Of a stretch of DNA of 64,000 bases, positions 21,902-34,950 are shown piece after piece. Position numbers and translations under genes: made by a program. The DNA is taken from positions 868,001 through 932,000 of the forward strand of contig JALLLT010000014.1 in assembly GCA_025266875.1 (NCBI GenBank), given 5' to 3'. Numbering within the stretch: the first letter of the stretch is position 1; the number at the start of each line of letters is the position of its first letter. This DNA is from Fennellomyces sp. T-0311 (taxonomy: Eukaryota; Mucoromycota; Mucoromycetes; Mucorales; Lichtheimiaceae). The notes below the pieces were generated by a model that made no database searches, was not told the DNA's origin, and saw nothing but the letters and a program-made list of their open reading frames with translations.

Positions 21902-24900
21902 ATGGAGGAGCAAAAAGGTAGAGCGGGGAAATGCTATTTCGATCCGATTGCTCGCTCAGATGGCTTATCGCAGTGGTACACGAAACCTAGAATCAACGAT
22001 GCATATATAAATGCGGTAGTCTGCAACCACATGGGCGGATTCCTACCCATGACCATGTCTTCAAACGACAGCAGGAGCAGCGTATGTACTGCTGTTGACC
22101 TACCAGTCAGTAACAAAAGTGAATGGCACACCCAATCGGTTGAATCGGTTCTCTCCACCCTTGGTAGTTCGATTTCTCACGGCTTATCTGCCAAGCTTGT
22201 CGAGGAGCGACAGGCATCATATGGTTTCAATGAATTGGCAGCAGACGGCAGAGTTACGTGGTTCACAATTCTCTTGAGACAACTGGCGGATGCCATGAAC
22301 TGGATCTTTGTTGCCCTTGGTGCTGTATCATATGTTCTCGAAGATTATATCACCGGAAGGTAAGATCACACATAGCCACAAGCATGGTAGAAAAGAACCG
22401 CATTGTTCTAATCGGGAATTACAGTTTACTGTTAGCGCTCGCCATCGTCAATCTATATCTCGCGTTTTCCCAAGAGTACGCTGCCGAACAAACACTCGCT
22501 GCGTTAAAGAGTCTGTCGTCTCCTGTCGCTGTGGTCATCCGTGATGGCCGTGAGCAAACTATTCCTAGTCGAGAAATCGTGCCTGGTGATCTTTTAATTG
22601 TCAAGGAAGGTGACTCGGTGGCCGCAGATGCCCGATTGGTCTACGTATCGAACCTGGAGACGGATGAGGCGCTTTTGACGGGCGAATCACTACCAGTGCA
22701 AAAACAGCTTGTGATTATTGATGATCCAGGTATTGTAAACAAGGTTTTTTTGACAGAAACAATGGAATTCCTAAATGGCCATAAACAGAACAACCGCTCG
22801 GTGATCGAATTAACATGATCTACAGTTCAACAATCACCACCAAAGGCCGTGGGAAAGCAGTCGTAACCGCGACTGGCATGAGCACTGAAATCGGCAAAGT
22901 TGCTGCCAAACTGAATGACGCTGGCGAAGGCGATCGTACTAGACTTCAACGAAGTTTGAATCGAATGTACATTGGTCTGACGGTATTGGCAGGCGTATTG
23001 GCGTTTATTGTGATGGCTTCCGTCAAGTTCAAGGCAAATTACGATATTGGCATGTATGCCATGACAGCTGCGCTCTCAGTCTTGCCTGCGGGCTTGACAA
23101 CAGTCATGACGGTGACACTTGTGCTAGGCGGAAAAGAAATGACTCATCAAAAGGCGGTCGTGCGCAAACTCAAATGCTTGGAAACCTTGGGATCCGTGAC
23201 CAACATCTTTTCTGACAAGACCGGCACTCTCACACTGGCCAAGATGGTCGTTGTTCGTTTTTGGACGCCGATGGATGGATTTTTCCATGTCACATCGAAT
23301 GGATTGGCCCCGGAAGGTGATGCTTATCGCATTAGTCATCCGCTCGAATCGGATGAGGTCGCCGTTGCCGATAGCCAAAATAAGATTGACAAGTCGGATC
23401 TACCAATCAATGTCCGCGAGTTGGTTCGCTGTTCTGCTTTATGCAATGTCTCCAGTATCCATCGCCGCACCACTTTGGATGAAAAGAGTGCCAAGGATGA
23501 TGATGAGGAAGAAGATAGGGATGATTGGGTACCCAACGGAGCACCAACGGAAGTAGCCCTCCAAGTTTTCGCTCACAAGTTTAACTTGGGCAAGCCTGAC
23601 CTGAATGCAACCGGGTGGACACAGTTAGCCGAGTATCAATTTGATTCTACCATCAAGCGCATGTCCACACTTTACCAGGATCACAATACCAACCAATATA
23701 TCTTGTTCGCCAAAGGCGCAGTCGAACGTATTCTACCTCTCTGTGACAATGTCAAGGATTCAACAACCATCATGGAAAATGTCGACCAGTTGGCCTCCAA
23801 GGGCCTGCGCGTTATTGCTCTTGCCAAGCGAAATATGGATGATATGGTGTCATCTTCGTCGAAAAAGGATGTTGTTAACGAAGACTGGACCCAGCGATTC
23901 AAGCGTGATGATGTCGAATGCCATCTGGAATTCTTGGGACTGACTGGTATCTACGATCCGCCACGCGCCGAATCCCGTGAAGCCGTCGCTGCTGCCCATC
24001 GTGCCGGTATCATGGTACACATGTTGACCGGCGACCATCATATTACCGCCACAGCAATTGCCAAGGAAATCAACATTTTGAACGACAGGCTGTTAAAGTC
24101 CGGCCATATGGATCAACTTGTTATGACCGGTCCCCAGTTTGATGCAATGACGGACGAACAAGTCGATGCCTTACCACGGTTACCTCTCGTGGTTGCTCGC
24201 TGCTCACCCGAAACCAAAGTCAAGATGATCCAGGCATCCCAACGTAGAAAACTGATTTCTGCTATGACTGGTGACGGCGTCAACGACTCTCCTTCGTTAC
24301 GCATTGCTGATGTTGGTATTGCCATGGGCAAGAATGGCAGTGATGTCGCCAAGCAAGCATCCGATATCATCCTAACTGACGACAATTTCGCAACCATCAT
24401 CCGTGCTGTCGCTGAAGGCCGCCGCATCTATCAAAACATGCAACGTTTCCTTCTCTATTTTTACATCATCCTCCTGTCGCTCGCAATCTTGGTGATGGCA
24501 TGTCTTGCCTTACGTGATCCAGCTGGTCTGACTGCAGCCCCTGTTTCTACCATCATGATGATATTTATTTACGCAGGTACGTAATATTTGGAAGAAACAT
24601 TTTCAAGTCGACTAACTTTTGCACATGTATAGCTGTCACGCCGCCAGCTGGTGCATTAAGTGTTCAACCTGCATCACCTAGTGTTATGGAAGAACCTCCA
24701 CGCCCGCCAACCGAGAGTATTTTTAACCGGGAAATCATGATGGATACCTTTGCTTACTCCATTCTGGCTGGTATCGCATGCGCCGTTGCATTTTTTGTTC
24801 CTTTATACACGATGGGCGGAAATGGTATTGAAGGCATTGCTTGCGATTCCAACTACCAGGAAGGACTTTGCGACGCGTTTTATCGAGGTCGATCATCCCT

Positions 24901-25234
24901 TCTTGTCACATATTTGCTATGCTCACTCGTGGTAATGGCGCACTGCCGCAGCTACCGTCGACCGGAATGGGGTCTTCGCGGTCTCAAAATTACGTTTACC
25001 TCGCGAACAGTGATCGGCACTTTCTGGTTTGACATTATCTGTCTCGTGATTTTCATGTATATCCCCCAAGTCGCCATCAAGGGATTCCGGTTTTTGGGTA
25101 TTACCTGGGAATGCGGTCTCGCCGTAGCATTAACCGTTTACTTTATCGTTGCCGGTGAAGCTTACAAGTTTGCTAAGCGTCGTTTGATGAAACCTATGCA
25201 GACTCACGCAGTTGATGAGCTGCTGTCGTCATAA
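21902..25234 (+). CDS. P-type cation ATPase, P2D (ENA-like) family, copy 1
   Basis: Four exons, 21902-22359, 22425-22729, 22789-24576 and 24633-25234, sum to 1050 aa (yeast Ena1 has 1091). All P-type hallmarks are present: a SREIVPGDLLIVKEGDSVAAD actuator entry, LLTGESLPVQK, the phosphorylated Asp at about 397 in DKTGTLT, the KGA nucleotide-site motif, HMLTGDHHITA and AMTGDGVNDSPSL. The sequences LGDRINMIYSSTITTKGRG and KCLETLGSVTNIFSDKTG place it near the fungal Na+/K+ ATPases (ENA/ACU, class P2D) rather than SERCA or plasma-membrane H+ pumps. It should move Na+ or K+ across a membrane; direction and ion cannot be told by eye. Start at 21902 (MEEQ) is the most upstream ATG; MTMSS further in is an alternative. 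It heads a tandem pair. Confidence 0.88.
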
Positions 25235-25875
25235 TCAACTATGTATATCTTTCTCATATTAATTGTTTTTACGTAGAGCATCTGTTTTTTGTTTATCTTT
25301 TTACTTTCTTGTTTTGCTTTTCTATTAACTACATTCTAATACCAAGTGATTAAATAAATGCACTTTCTTAACAATTAATGATATGGGGGAAGATCCAAAC
25401 CGAAGATCATTTTATGTGGACTCCTATTAATATGATCGTCATGTGCCTCATGCATAAGCTCGTACCTCCGACGTACGAAAGGAACGCTTTTTTCCGCGGC
25501 AGAAAGCGTTTATGAAGTAAGTATTGTAATTCAAATTAGCAGAGAGATCAGCCATCTTAAACTTTGTTTTGCGTACCTCTCTTCACTGTGCCTACCGAAA
25601 GAAATTCTAATGCTTACACTTTATGCTATCTGTCGCATAAAGTTATCTGAAATAGATTTTATTTCTGGATCATGGCGTATGTATGGCAAAGGAAGTTTAC
25701 CCTCCAGAATAATACTGAATTCTGTTTTCACTAGTGTATCTACAGGTGGCGTACTAATACAGGAGGCAACGCATCAGTCTGAGAATAACAGTAAGACGGA
25801 TCAAGGAGAGAAGCAGGAGTTAGCGATGCAGCAGCATTAGGCGAAATTTTTTTTAAGAAGATCAAAGGTCACTGC
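25235..25875. other. Spacer between tandem ATPase genes
   Basis: Holds the 3' end of copy 1 and the promoter of copy 2. AT-rich near copy 1. No third ATPase fragment or transposon is visible. Confidence 0.4.
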
Positions 25876-28800
25876 ATGATGCACCTATCTTCTTCTCATT
25901 CATTACAGAAAACCTTTGCAATGGCTATGGAAAGCTGTGATCCATACCATACGTACCCAATCAACACAATCGCAAAAGTTCTCGATACATCTACAGTGAA
26001 TGGCTTGAGTACAGAAGAGGCCAAACATCGACAAACCATCTATGGATTCAATGACATCACGTGCGAACAAGGAGCAACGTGGATCAAAGTCATGATACAT
26101 CAACTCACGGATGTAATGAATTGGACATTTATTGCTTTGGGATCTGCATCCTATGCATTACACGACTACATCACTGGCACAATGCTGGTATTCCTAGGAA
26201 TACTCAACTTGTACATTACATTCACGCAAGAGTATGCTGCCGAAACAACACTCGCGGCATTGAAAAGCCTGTCATCACCGGAAGCGGTTGTGGTTCGCGA
26301 CGGCTGCGAAAAAACGGTACCTAGCCGAGAAATTGTCCCTGGTGACCTGATCGTGATGAAGGAAGGCGACTCTGTTGCAGCCGATGGACGATTAATCTAT
26401 GTCTCTAATCTGGAGACAGACGAAGCCCTCTTGACTGGCGAATCACTACCCGTCCAAAAAGACACTGATGCATTGGATGATCGAGGTATCTACCTGATTA
26501 TCACTTGATTACTTATATGCAAAATTCTGATCGAAGGACATAGAACTATCTGTGGGGGACCGCATCAATATGGTTTACAGTTCAACAGTAGTATCCAAAG
26601 GCAACGGCAAGGCTATCGTGACATCAACTGGCATGTCGACAGAAGTTGGCAAGGTAGCAGCCAAACTCAACGAAAGTGGCAATTCACAAGGCGATCGAAC
26701 GAAACTTCAAAAAAGTCTGAACAAGCTTTACTTCTCACTCTTGGTACTATCCTGCATGCTTGTGGTTGTGGTACTCGCTGCGGCGCGCTTCCAAGTCAAC
26801 TACGACACCGGCATGTACTGCTTGACCGCGGCGCTTTGTGTTTTGCCTGCAGGGTTGACAACCATTATCACGGTAACATTGGTCATGGGTGGCAAGGAAA
26901 TGACCAAGCAAAAGGCGGTTGTCCGACAACTCAAGTGTTTGGAAACGCTCGGCTCGGTTACCAATATTTTTTCAGACAAAACGGGAACACTGACGATGGC
27001 CAAAATGGTAGTCGTACGCTTTTGGACACCGTCTGATGGTGATTATCATATAACATCGAACGGGTTGGAACCTGAAGGGGACTTGTACCGCATCAAAGAT
27101 GATGATGAGAAGATGAAAACCCAGATCGACAAGTCAACAGTATCCGAAAACATTCGGCATCTTGTTCGTTGTTCAGCACTCTGCAACGACTCTAGTATTC
27201 GGCAACAAATTTCGAATAGTAGCACTGGCGATGAACTCATATCTGAACAGGAATGGACAGCCCATGGGACACCAACGGAGGTCGCGCTGCAAGTGTTTGC
27301 ACACAAGTTCAATATGGGCAAACCTGCCTTGAACCAGGATGGATGGATACAGCTTGCCGAATATCAATTCGATTCGACAATTAAACGCATGTCCACACTC
27401 CATCTGGATCGCAACACCAACCAATTTACTTTGTTTAGCAAAGGTGCAGTCGAACGCATTTTGCCTCTATGCGACAACATCAAGGATCGGGAAACGGTGA
27501 TGGAAAACGTGAACAAACTAGCTGCCAAAGGTCTACGTGTTATTGCTCTTGCCAGGCGCGACTTACGCAACGTGATCTCATCATCATCATCATCAAACAC
27601 GGATGTTCTTAACGAAAAGTGGAGTCAACGGTTCAAACGTGACGACCTAGAATGCCATCTCGAGTTCTTGGGTCTGACGGGCATTTACGACCCGCCACGG
27701 GCTGAATCACGAAAAGCCGTTTCAGCGGCGCATCGCGCCGGTATCATGGTACATATGTTGACGGGTGATCACCATATCACTGCCACAGCAATTGCCAAGG
27801 AAATCAATATTTTGAGCGAGAAAATATTGGAGTCGGGTCAACTCAACCAGCTCGTAATGACTGGTCCACAATTTGATGCAATGACGGACGAGCAAGTTGA
27901 CGCTTTACCACGCTTACCTCTTGTGGTTGCTCGTTGTTCACCCGAAACAAAAGTCAAGATGATCCAAGCGTCCAAACGCCGCCAACTGATTTCAGCGATG
28001 ACAGGCGATGGCGTCAACGATTCCCCTTCACTCCGAATAGCCGACGTGGGTATCGCCATGGGCAAAAATGGCAGCGATGTCGCCAAGCAGGCGTCCGATA
28101 TTATCCTGACAGATGATAACTTTGCAACCATTATTCGCGCTATTGCTGAAGGCCGTCGACTGTACCAGAACTTACAGAGCTATTTGGTCTATTACTATAT
28201 TCTACTTATAGCGGTTGCACTGCTGACGATGGTATCACTCGTTATTCGTGATCCAACTGGTCGTAGCGTAGCACCCTTCTCTACTTTACAGATGGCATAC
28301 TACTTCCTAGGTAGGATCACTTTGAGTCTAAGTGATAAACCGTACTAACAGTTGCAAAATAGCCTTCTCACCGCCAGCAGGCGAATTGAGCACAACACCG
28401 GCATCGTCCACATTGATGACTGATCCTCCACGACCACCAAACGAGAATCTTTTCAGCCGTGAAATCATCCTGGACACACTGACGTACTCGCTCATCGGTG
28501 GTATCTTTGGCTTGGCCATCCATCTGCTCATTTTAGGCGGCTTTACCGTTGATGGTACCGAGTGCGACTCCATCTATCAGCCAGACGCGTGCCGTCCCCT
28601 TTACCGTTCCCGAGCAACATTGTTTGTGTTTTTCAGCTTAACATGCATTGTAATGATGGTACACTGTCGCAACGCGAGACACTCAGAATGGAATTGGAAG
28701 GGGATCAAGGCGACGTTCAAGTCACGCCTCGTGTGTGGTACGATCCTGTTTTACACCATCTGCTGTACGACGTTCCTATACGTGCCTGCGATTGCGAAAG

Positions 28801-28958
28801 CATTTCGAGTTGTGGGGATCACTTGGGAATGGGGAGTCGTGTTTGGGTTCACTTTTGCATACATAGGCCTCGGCGAGGTTTACAAGTTCATCAAGCGACG
28901 ATGGCTGGCAGGATGGCTCACCCGTGTGCATACGCCCGATACGCTTTTACTGTCATAA
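25876..28958 (+). CDS. P-type cation ATPase, P2D (ENA-like) family, copy 2
   Basis: Three exons, 25876-26485, 26544-28310 and 28363-28958, sum to 990 aa. It is a close paralogue of the gene just upstream, with long identical blocks around the P- and N-domains (phosphorylated Asp about 348 in DKTGTLT; KGAVERILPLCDN; HMLTGDHHITATAIAKEI). The last two intron positions match copy 1 exactly, but the first intron of copy 1 is absent: DYITGTMLVFLGILNLY runs through uninterrupted. The variable segment between the P and N domains is shorter, as is the N-terminus. Transport class is as for copy 1. The first of several in-frame ATGs is used; MAMESCD a little downstream is possible. The pair arose by tandem duplication; divergence suggests it is not very recent. 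Confidence 0.88.
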
Positions 28959-29059
28959 CACTCTTGAGTTGTATAGTTTGTCTTTTAATTACCAACACAC
29001 AAAAAAGATTCATGCCAATCGCGCACAAGCTTTTTTCATTTCAACATTAATAAAGAAAT

Positions 29060-29604
29060 CTAGACTTCAAAGTTGGAGGGGTTGGTGCCTTCCTCACGCT
29101 GGCTGTCCCACTTGGAAATCTAAATAGCATCGGTGTAAGCTCAGAAAAAGTGGCGTGTTTCTTGGTAATTTTTTTTGGATATTTACCCATTCGTTAGGGC
29201 ACAAGCTGTAGTAGGCACGTCTGAACTGCTTGCAGGGCTCAAATTCCTCACCACGAGCGTTGATGCACTTGTAGTAGTCAACGTAGTTTTGCCAGCAGCT
29301 AGAAAAAAAGAAGTAGATAGAGTATTAATCGCGTGCTCTTTTGTTGTCGGTGCAATCAAGAAAACATACTGCTTGGTCTGGTTGGTGTTGGGGAAGCTAT
29401 CGTGGCGCGTCAACGAGTATGTTAGTAAGTCCTAGAAAACATTCGTGTGTCATTCGTTCAAACAAAAAACTCACCGAGCATCGAAACCAGCTAAAATATG
29501 AAAATGAGTAATGAGTATTCCAATTGTCCTTAACAGCGTATTGGTGACGCGAGAAGATGCTTACCGGTGGTGAGCTTAACGTTGGCGGATTCGGCGTCAG
29601 ACAT
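29060..29604 (-). CDS. COX12: Cytochrome c oxidase subunit 6B (Cox12)
   Basis: Five exons, 29565-29604, 29475-29490, 29370-29396, 29187-29298 and 29060-29119, encode 84 aa (yeast Cox12 has 83). Two exons are tiny (16 and 27 nt), yet the assembled protein reads cleanly: GFDARFPNTNQTKH, CWQNYVDYYKCINARG, then CKQFRRAYYSLCP and KWDSQREEGTNP. It carries the twin Cys pattern of the family (C-x9-C and C-x10-C) typical of intermembrane-space proteins imported through Mia40. It sits on the intermembrane face of complex IV and stabilises the dimer. Intron phases were fixed by the invariant CWQNY and FPNTNQT segments. Confidence 0.92.
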
Positions 29605-30705
29605 GGTGAAGGACTCTTAAAGATAGAAAAAGAGAGAGGGGTGTTTGATATGGCAGACGAAATTTTTTTGCGCTGTTTGGACGCTCACAGCGACCCCGGA
29701 CCGCGGAGACTCACGTTCGGTGCAATAAGTGACGTAGGCTTCTTTATGCCCTTTGACCCGAGGTATTTTTACCTCGATTGCCTACCTCGACATGACAAAC
29801 TCGTGCATTTTGCATTGAGCCCACATTCACTGTCCTAATGGCAGGTTGGCTTGGTGATTGTCGTTGCCAGGTTACAAGGTTACCAGGTTACTTTCAATTA
29901 TATGCTTTGTGTAAGCTCCCTTTCGTGGGATATAGCGATACAGACAACATCAAAATACGTTTGCTTCGAAAGCGTGAAACCGAGAGCAAAAGCTGATCTG
30001 TCTGGGATCATTGTACAGTGAAAGACATGTGACAGGTCCTGATGTGGTAGAGCTTTCATAGTCTAGCAGAAGCCAACTCGATCCAACGCACAATCTTTAC
30101 GCGCGTAATTCTAGTGCCAAGCAAAGTATCTTCCTTGTCGAAAACTCGTGGGTATCAAGCAAGAACATATGTTTGGCTTGGTATCATCATTGGGATATGG
30201 ATTTTCCTGGATCTATGAACAGAAATGCGTAACTATTTCTGTCACTGCCAAAAGTACGGCTAGCTGCTGTTCACATTTTTGCCGCGTGATAAAATATGTA
30301 GAAAAAACCTTTTATATATCTCGATGCGTAATTCGCATAGAATCCCATACTGCGTACGTCATTATATATATGTAGATTGAACACTGAATAGTGAGAAGCC
30401 CAGGGTTGACTCCCTTGTATGGTTCCAAGTCTTTGGATCGTCAGGGCATCATAAAAATTCGGGCCGTGGTAGCACGAAAACTGCTCAGCATAAGCTTAAA
30501 TATCTCTGGGACGAGCATATTTTAAATAGAATAATATGTAACCGAAGATACAGGAAGAACTCTTTTCTCATCGTATGTATATAACCTCGTCCGATTTTAA
30601 GCCTGACCAACCATCCCACAATGCATACGTAAGAAAAAAAAAGCAAACTTTGTAAAAGTTGGAAGTATTAAAATATACAACGTAAAAGAAACTAAAATAT
30701 ATATG
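29605..30705. other. Intergenic region
   Basis: About 1.1 kb without a recognised gene. Just upstream of COX12 there is an A/G-rich leader. At 29850-29895 a short cluster of gttgccaggttac and aaggttaccaggttac units occurs. The rest is AT-rich, including the 3' flank of the COPI-associated gene. Confidence 0.4.
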
Positions 30706-31549
30706 TTATACGACGCTCGTACTGTGTTGGTTCACATTCGCCGTGTACCCTGTGTCGGCGGCGCTCGGACCATAGGGTGACCCGTACGATTGCTCATTGG
30801 ACGCGGCCCATTGAGCCGCACGTCCTCCCGAAGCACTGCCCTGACCTGCCAAGGAATCATCCAATGCTTGGCGCTTCATATTGCTAGGTGCTTCAATACC
30901 AGGAATAAACTGAAGAATGCAGAACGCAACGCCAAACACAGCAACCTAGGTTCCATTATATTAATGTTTGCTCTTCCTGACGTCATTCCCGTCGAACTTA
31001 CAATGACACCTGAAGCGATGGCCAGTGGAAGGTAGTTCAGAATGATGCAACCGATGCTGTCGACACATATTAATCCAAACGCCATACTTCCACGAACCTA
31101 ACCATGCACAACACTTACAAGATATAAACTATAAAACGTTGTTCGTGAGCGTTCTGATCAATGCGGTCATTTGCGTCACTTACAGATTCCACGACCGAGG
31201 AAAGAAAACATGTACGAGACATGCTGCGTGATGATGGACGGTAATCGAAATTCAAAGACAAAGACCATGACGCCAAAGAGGATACAGTAGATGCCTCGTA
31301 TAAACTGTGGAAAGCCTGTCCTCCGTCGCGATTAACACTTCTTCTCGGGCCGCTGCTCTATTTACTACCTCCTGTGATGATGGTGCAAACGCCTCCAATA
31401 ACCTTTTGGAAAGTCGAGTTTGTTATCGTTGTGGATGGATTCCGGACTTATGTCGGTTTGCTTACCATGAAGCATGCCACGATTATGTTAATTATACGGA
31501 AAATGAGGCTGTGGTTCACGTTTCTTATACTGTCCATAACCCTGTCCAT
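30706..31549 (-). CDS. COPI-associated tetraspan membrane protein
   Basis: Six exons, 31466-31549, 31369-31402, 31184-31315, 31119-31128, 31002-31056 and 30706-30945, sum to 184 aa. Exon 4 is only 10 nt. The protein has four hydrophobic segments: around FRIINIIVACFMVIGGV, RGIYCILFGVMVFVFEF, GRGIFYIFIGCIILNYL and IASGVIVVAVFGVAFCILQF, followed by a polar tail rich in Ala, Gly, Ser and Tyr. The RGIYCILFG and FLGRGIFYI signatures fit the COPI_assoc family, small Golgi/ER membrane proteins that co-localise with COPI coats. The microexon is supported because it restores the conserved GRGIFYI sequence and keeps frame. Residues GSPYGPSAADTGY in the tail contain tyrosines that might act in sorting; this is inference. 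Confidence 0.8.
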
Positions 31550-31887
31550 TTTTTGCGAGTGAGGGTGAAAAGGTGAAAGGGAAGAAAAGAGTAAGGAAAG
31601 TCTGGCGATGGCACCGGTTTTGTTTCGCGCATTGCAATTGCTCCGCGGGAAATTTTGCTGTCTACTTCTATATTCTGATCGAAACATGGCACATGATCAA
31701 GACATGTGCTTTTACTCTGTATCATCGTGATGCCTACAGGACTGTTTCACATCTTATCTGCTCCTTTTCAACGCAAATAGGACTTTATGCAGAACTAGTA
31801 AGTGCTGCGCAGGATGATCAAGAAAAATAACGTAGATTATATTACAGAGCTATGCAATCGTTGTATCATACAAGAGAGAAGTTACTT
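31550..31887. other. Spacer between COPI-associated protein and glutathione reductase
   Basis: Contains the promoter of the COPI-associated gene and the 3' flank of the glutathione reductase gene, both on the minus strand. No further gene is seen. Confidence 0.4.
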
Positions 31888-33477
<1,590 letters not shown>

Positions 33478-34395
33478 TTATTAAAAAAATGACAGGAACA
33501 ACAGGCTCAACATTTTTTGTTTCGCGCCTTTTTAAACCTAACCATCGGAGAGCAAGGGATTAGTAATTCCATGCCTATCTGTCGTAATATAGCAGCTGCC
33601 ATGACAAATCGATTGCGTGGGCCCACCATGGCATACATATGCTGCGTAGGTCGCATCGAATGATCTTTAGAATCCTTACTAATATATTGATTGATTGGAT
33701 CGAGTATGCTCGAGGATTTCTCTTGATCATCTTTTTTTTCGCGCGAATCTCCATTGGGTATCACATAGCAACGGAATGTGACAAATGTAGTTGCCAGGCG
33801 CAGCACTTGCTCGACAAATAATAAATAAGTACAATGTCACTAATTTAAGACGGTGACATTAAGATACTTGCAAAGTTAGATGCAGTATCAGTATCGTTTA
33901 TTGTGGCAAAAGCAATAGGATCAGCTTCTGGCCTTCAGGGACGATGGTGCCAAAAAATGGTATGGTTACACAAGCTTACGTATGTCATCGTCACTTATTC
34001 AATGATGTTATTCGCTTTTACGCGGACTGTCCTTGCGCAAATAAAAGTGTTAATCGTCAACCAATCTCGGTGTTTGCATGTTTTTATGATGTTATATTTT
34101 ATGAAACTCGTATGTATAGCATTCAATACGGTGCAGTATATGTCACAGTGCCAGTAAGCAAATTCTATCGCCTTGTACGCCGAACACAGATCAAAGTTAT
34201 CAAAGAGTCAATTTCAAAGCGAGTGCATTTTTTTGACCATATATGCTATACATACACCGGAACCATCATTCGCTGCTGCTATTATGCACCCTGATTTATA
34301 TGCAGCCTACAAAATTTTGGTTCGATTGGCAACGGGCATCGGTCATACTTTTCAAATTTCTAGCGGACATCTGTGCATAAACATATAATATTAGA

Positions 34396-34487
34396 GAAAT
34401 AAAGTGCAGCCTTCGCTTCGCCGCAGGGTTTGTGAGCCCCTTCGCTGCGCTGCGTGTCACTGCACCCTTTGGGCTGCACTTTATTTC
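34396..34487. repeat. GC-rich hairpin element with 16-bp perfect inverted repeat
   Basis: Arms gaaataaagtgcagcc (34396-34411) and ggctgcactttatttc (34472-34487) are perfect reverse complements. The loop is much richer in GC than the surroundings and contains cccttcgctgcgctgcg, nearly the same as a word in the second element at about 34690. This is the structure of a mobile GC cluster. Confidence 0.75.
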
Positions 34488-34516
34488 GCTCCGCTCCGGT
34501 GTGTTTTGAGAGGAAG

Positions 34517-34950
34517 GCAATGTTTGATAATTCAGTTTAAAAGGCCGCTGTATATTGCACGGTGGTAAAGCTGCATTGTCACTAACTACACCCTAAATGG
34601 CTAACTATACCCTAAACCCTATTGGAATGCTATTGTGCATAGCATTATGCTTAGGAGCACGTCACCTGTCTCGCTACGCTCGACTGAATGATCCCCTTCG
34701 CTACGCTGCGGGTCATTCAACGGTGAGCCGGCTCATCATGATTGTTATACGTAGTAAAGACACATTAATTCACCTGGTTAGGTTAAGATAGATGACAATG
34801 TTTGATCATTGTAAGGCAAGTGTATATTGCACGCTGACAAAGCTGCACTGCCACTAACTACACCCTAAATGGCTAACTATACCCTAAATGACTATCTACA
34901 CCCTAAACCCTATAGGAATGCTATTGTGTATATTATCATGCTTATTAGAG
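34517..34950. repeat. Imperfect direct repeat with CCCTAAA telomere-like words
   Basis: Two copies, about 34517-34655 and 34795-34950, share caatgtttgat, tgtatattgcacg, aaagctgca, then actaactacaccctaaatgg, ctaactataccctaaa and ggaatgctattgtg. The second copy has one additional unit (tgactatctacaccctaaa). The ccctaaa words resemble the plant-like telomere unit but are interspersed, not a pure array. Between the copies, near 34684-34722, is a GC-rich hairpin (gaatgatcccc...gggtcattc). Confidence 0.75.

Noticed and set aside
30385..30425. A gggttgactccc word considered as a tRNA B box
   Set aside because: No A box or acceptor-stem pairing could be found at the right distance.
34517..34950. ccctaaa words considered as a true telomere
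   Set aside because: They are interspersed with other sequence and lie in the middle of a contig with genes on both sides, so at most they are interstitial or chance.
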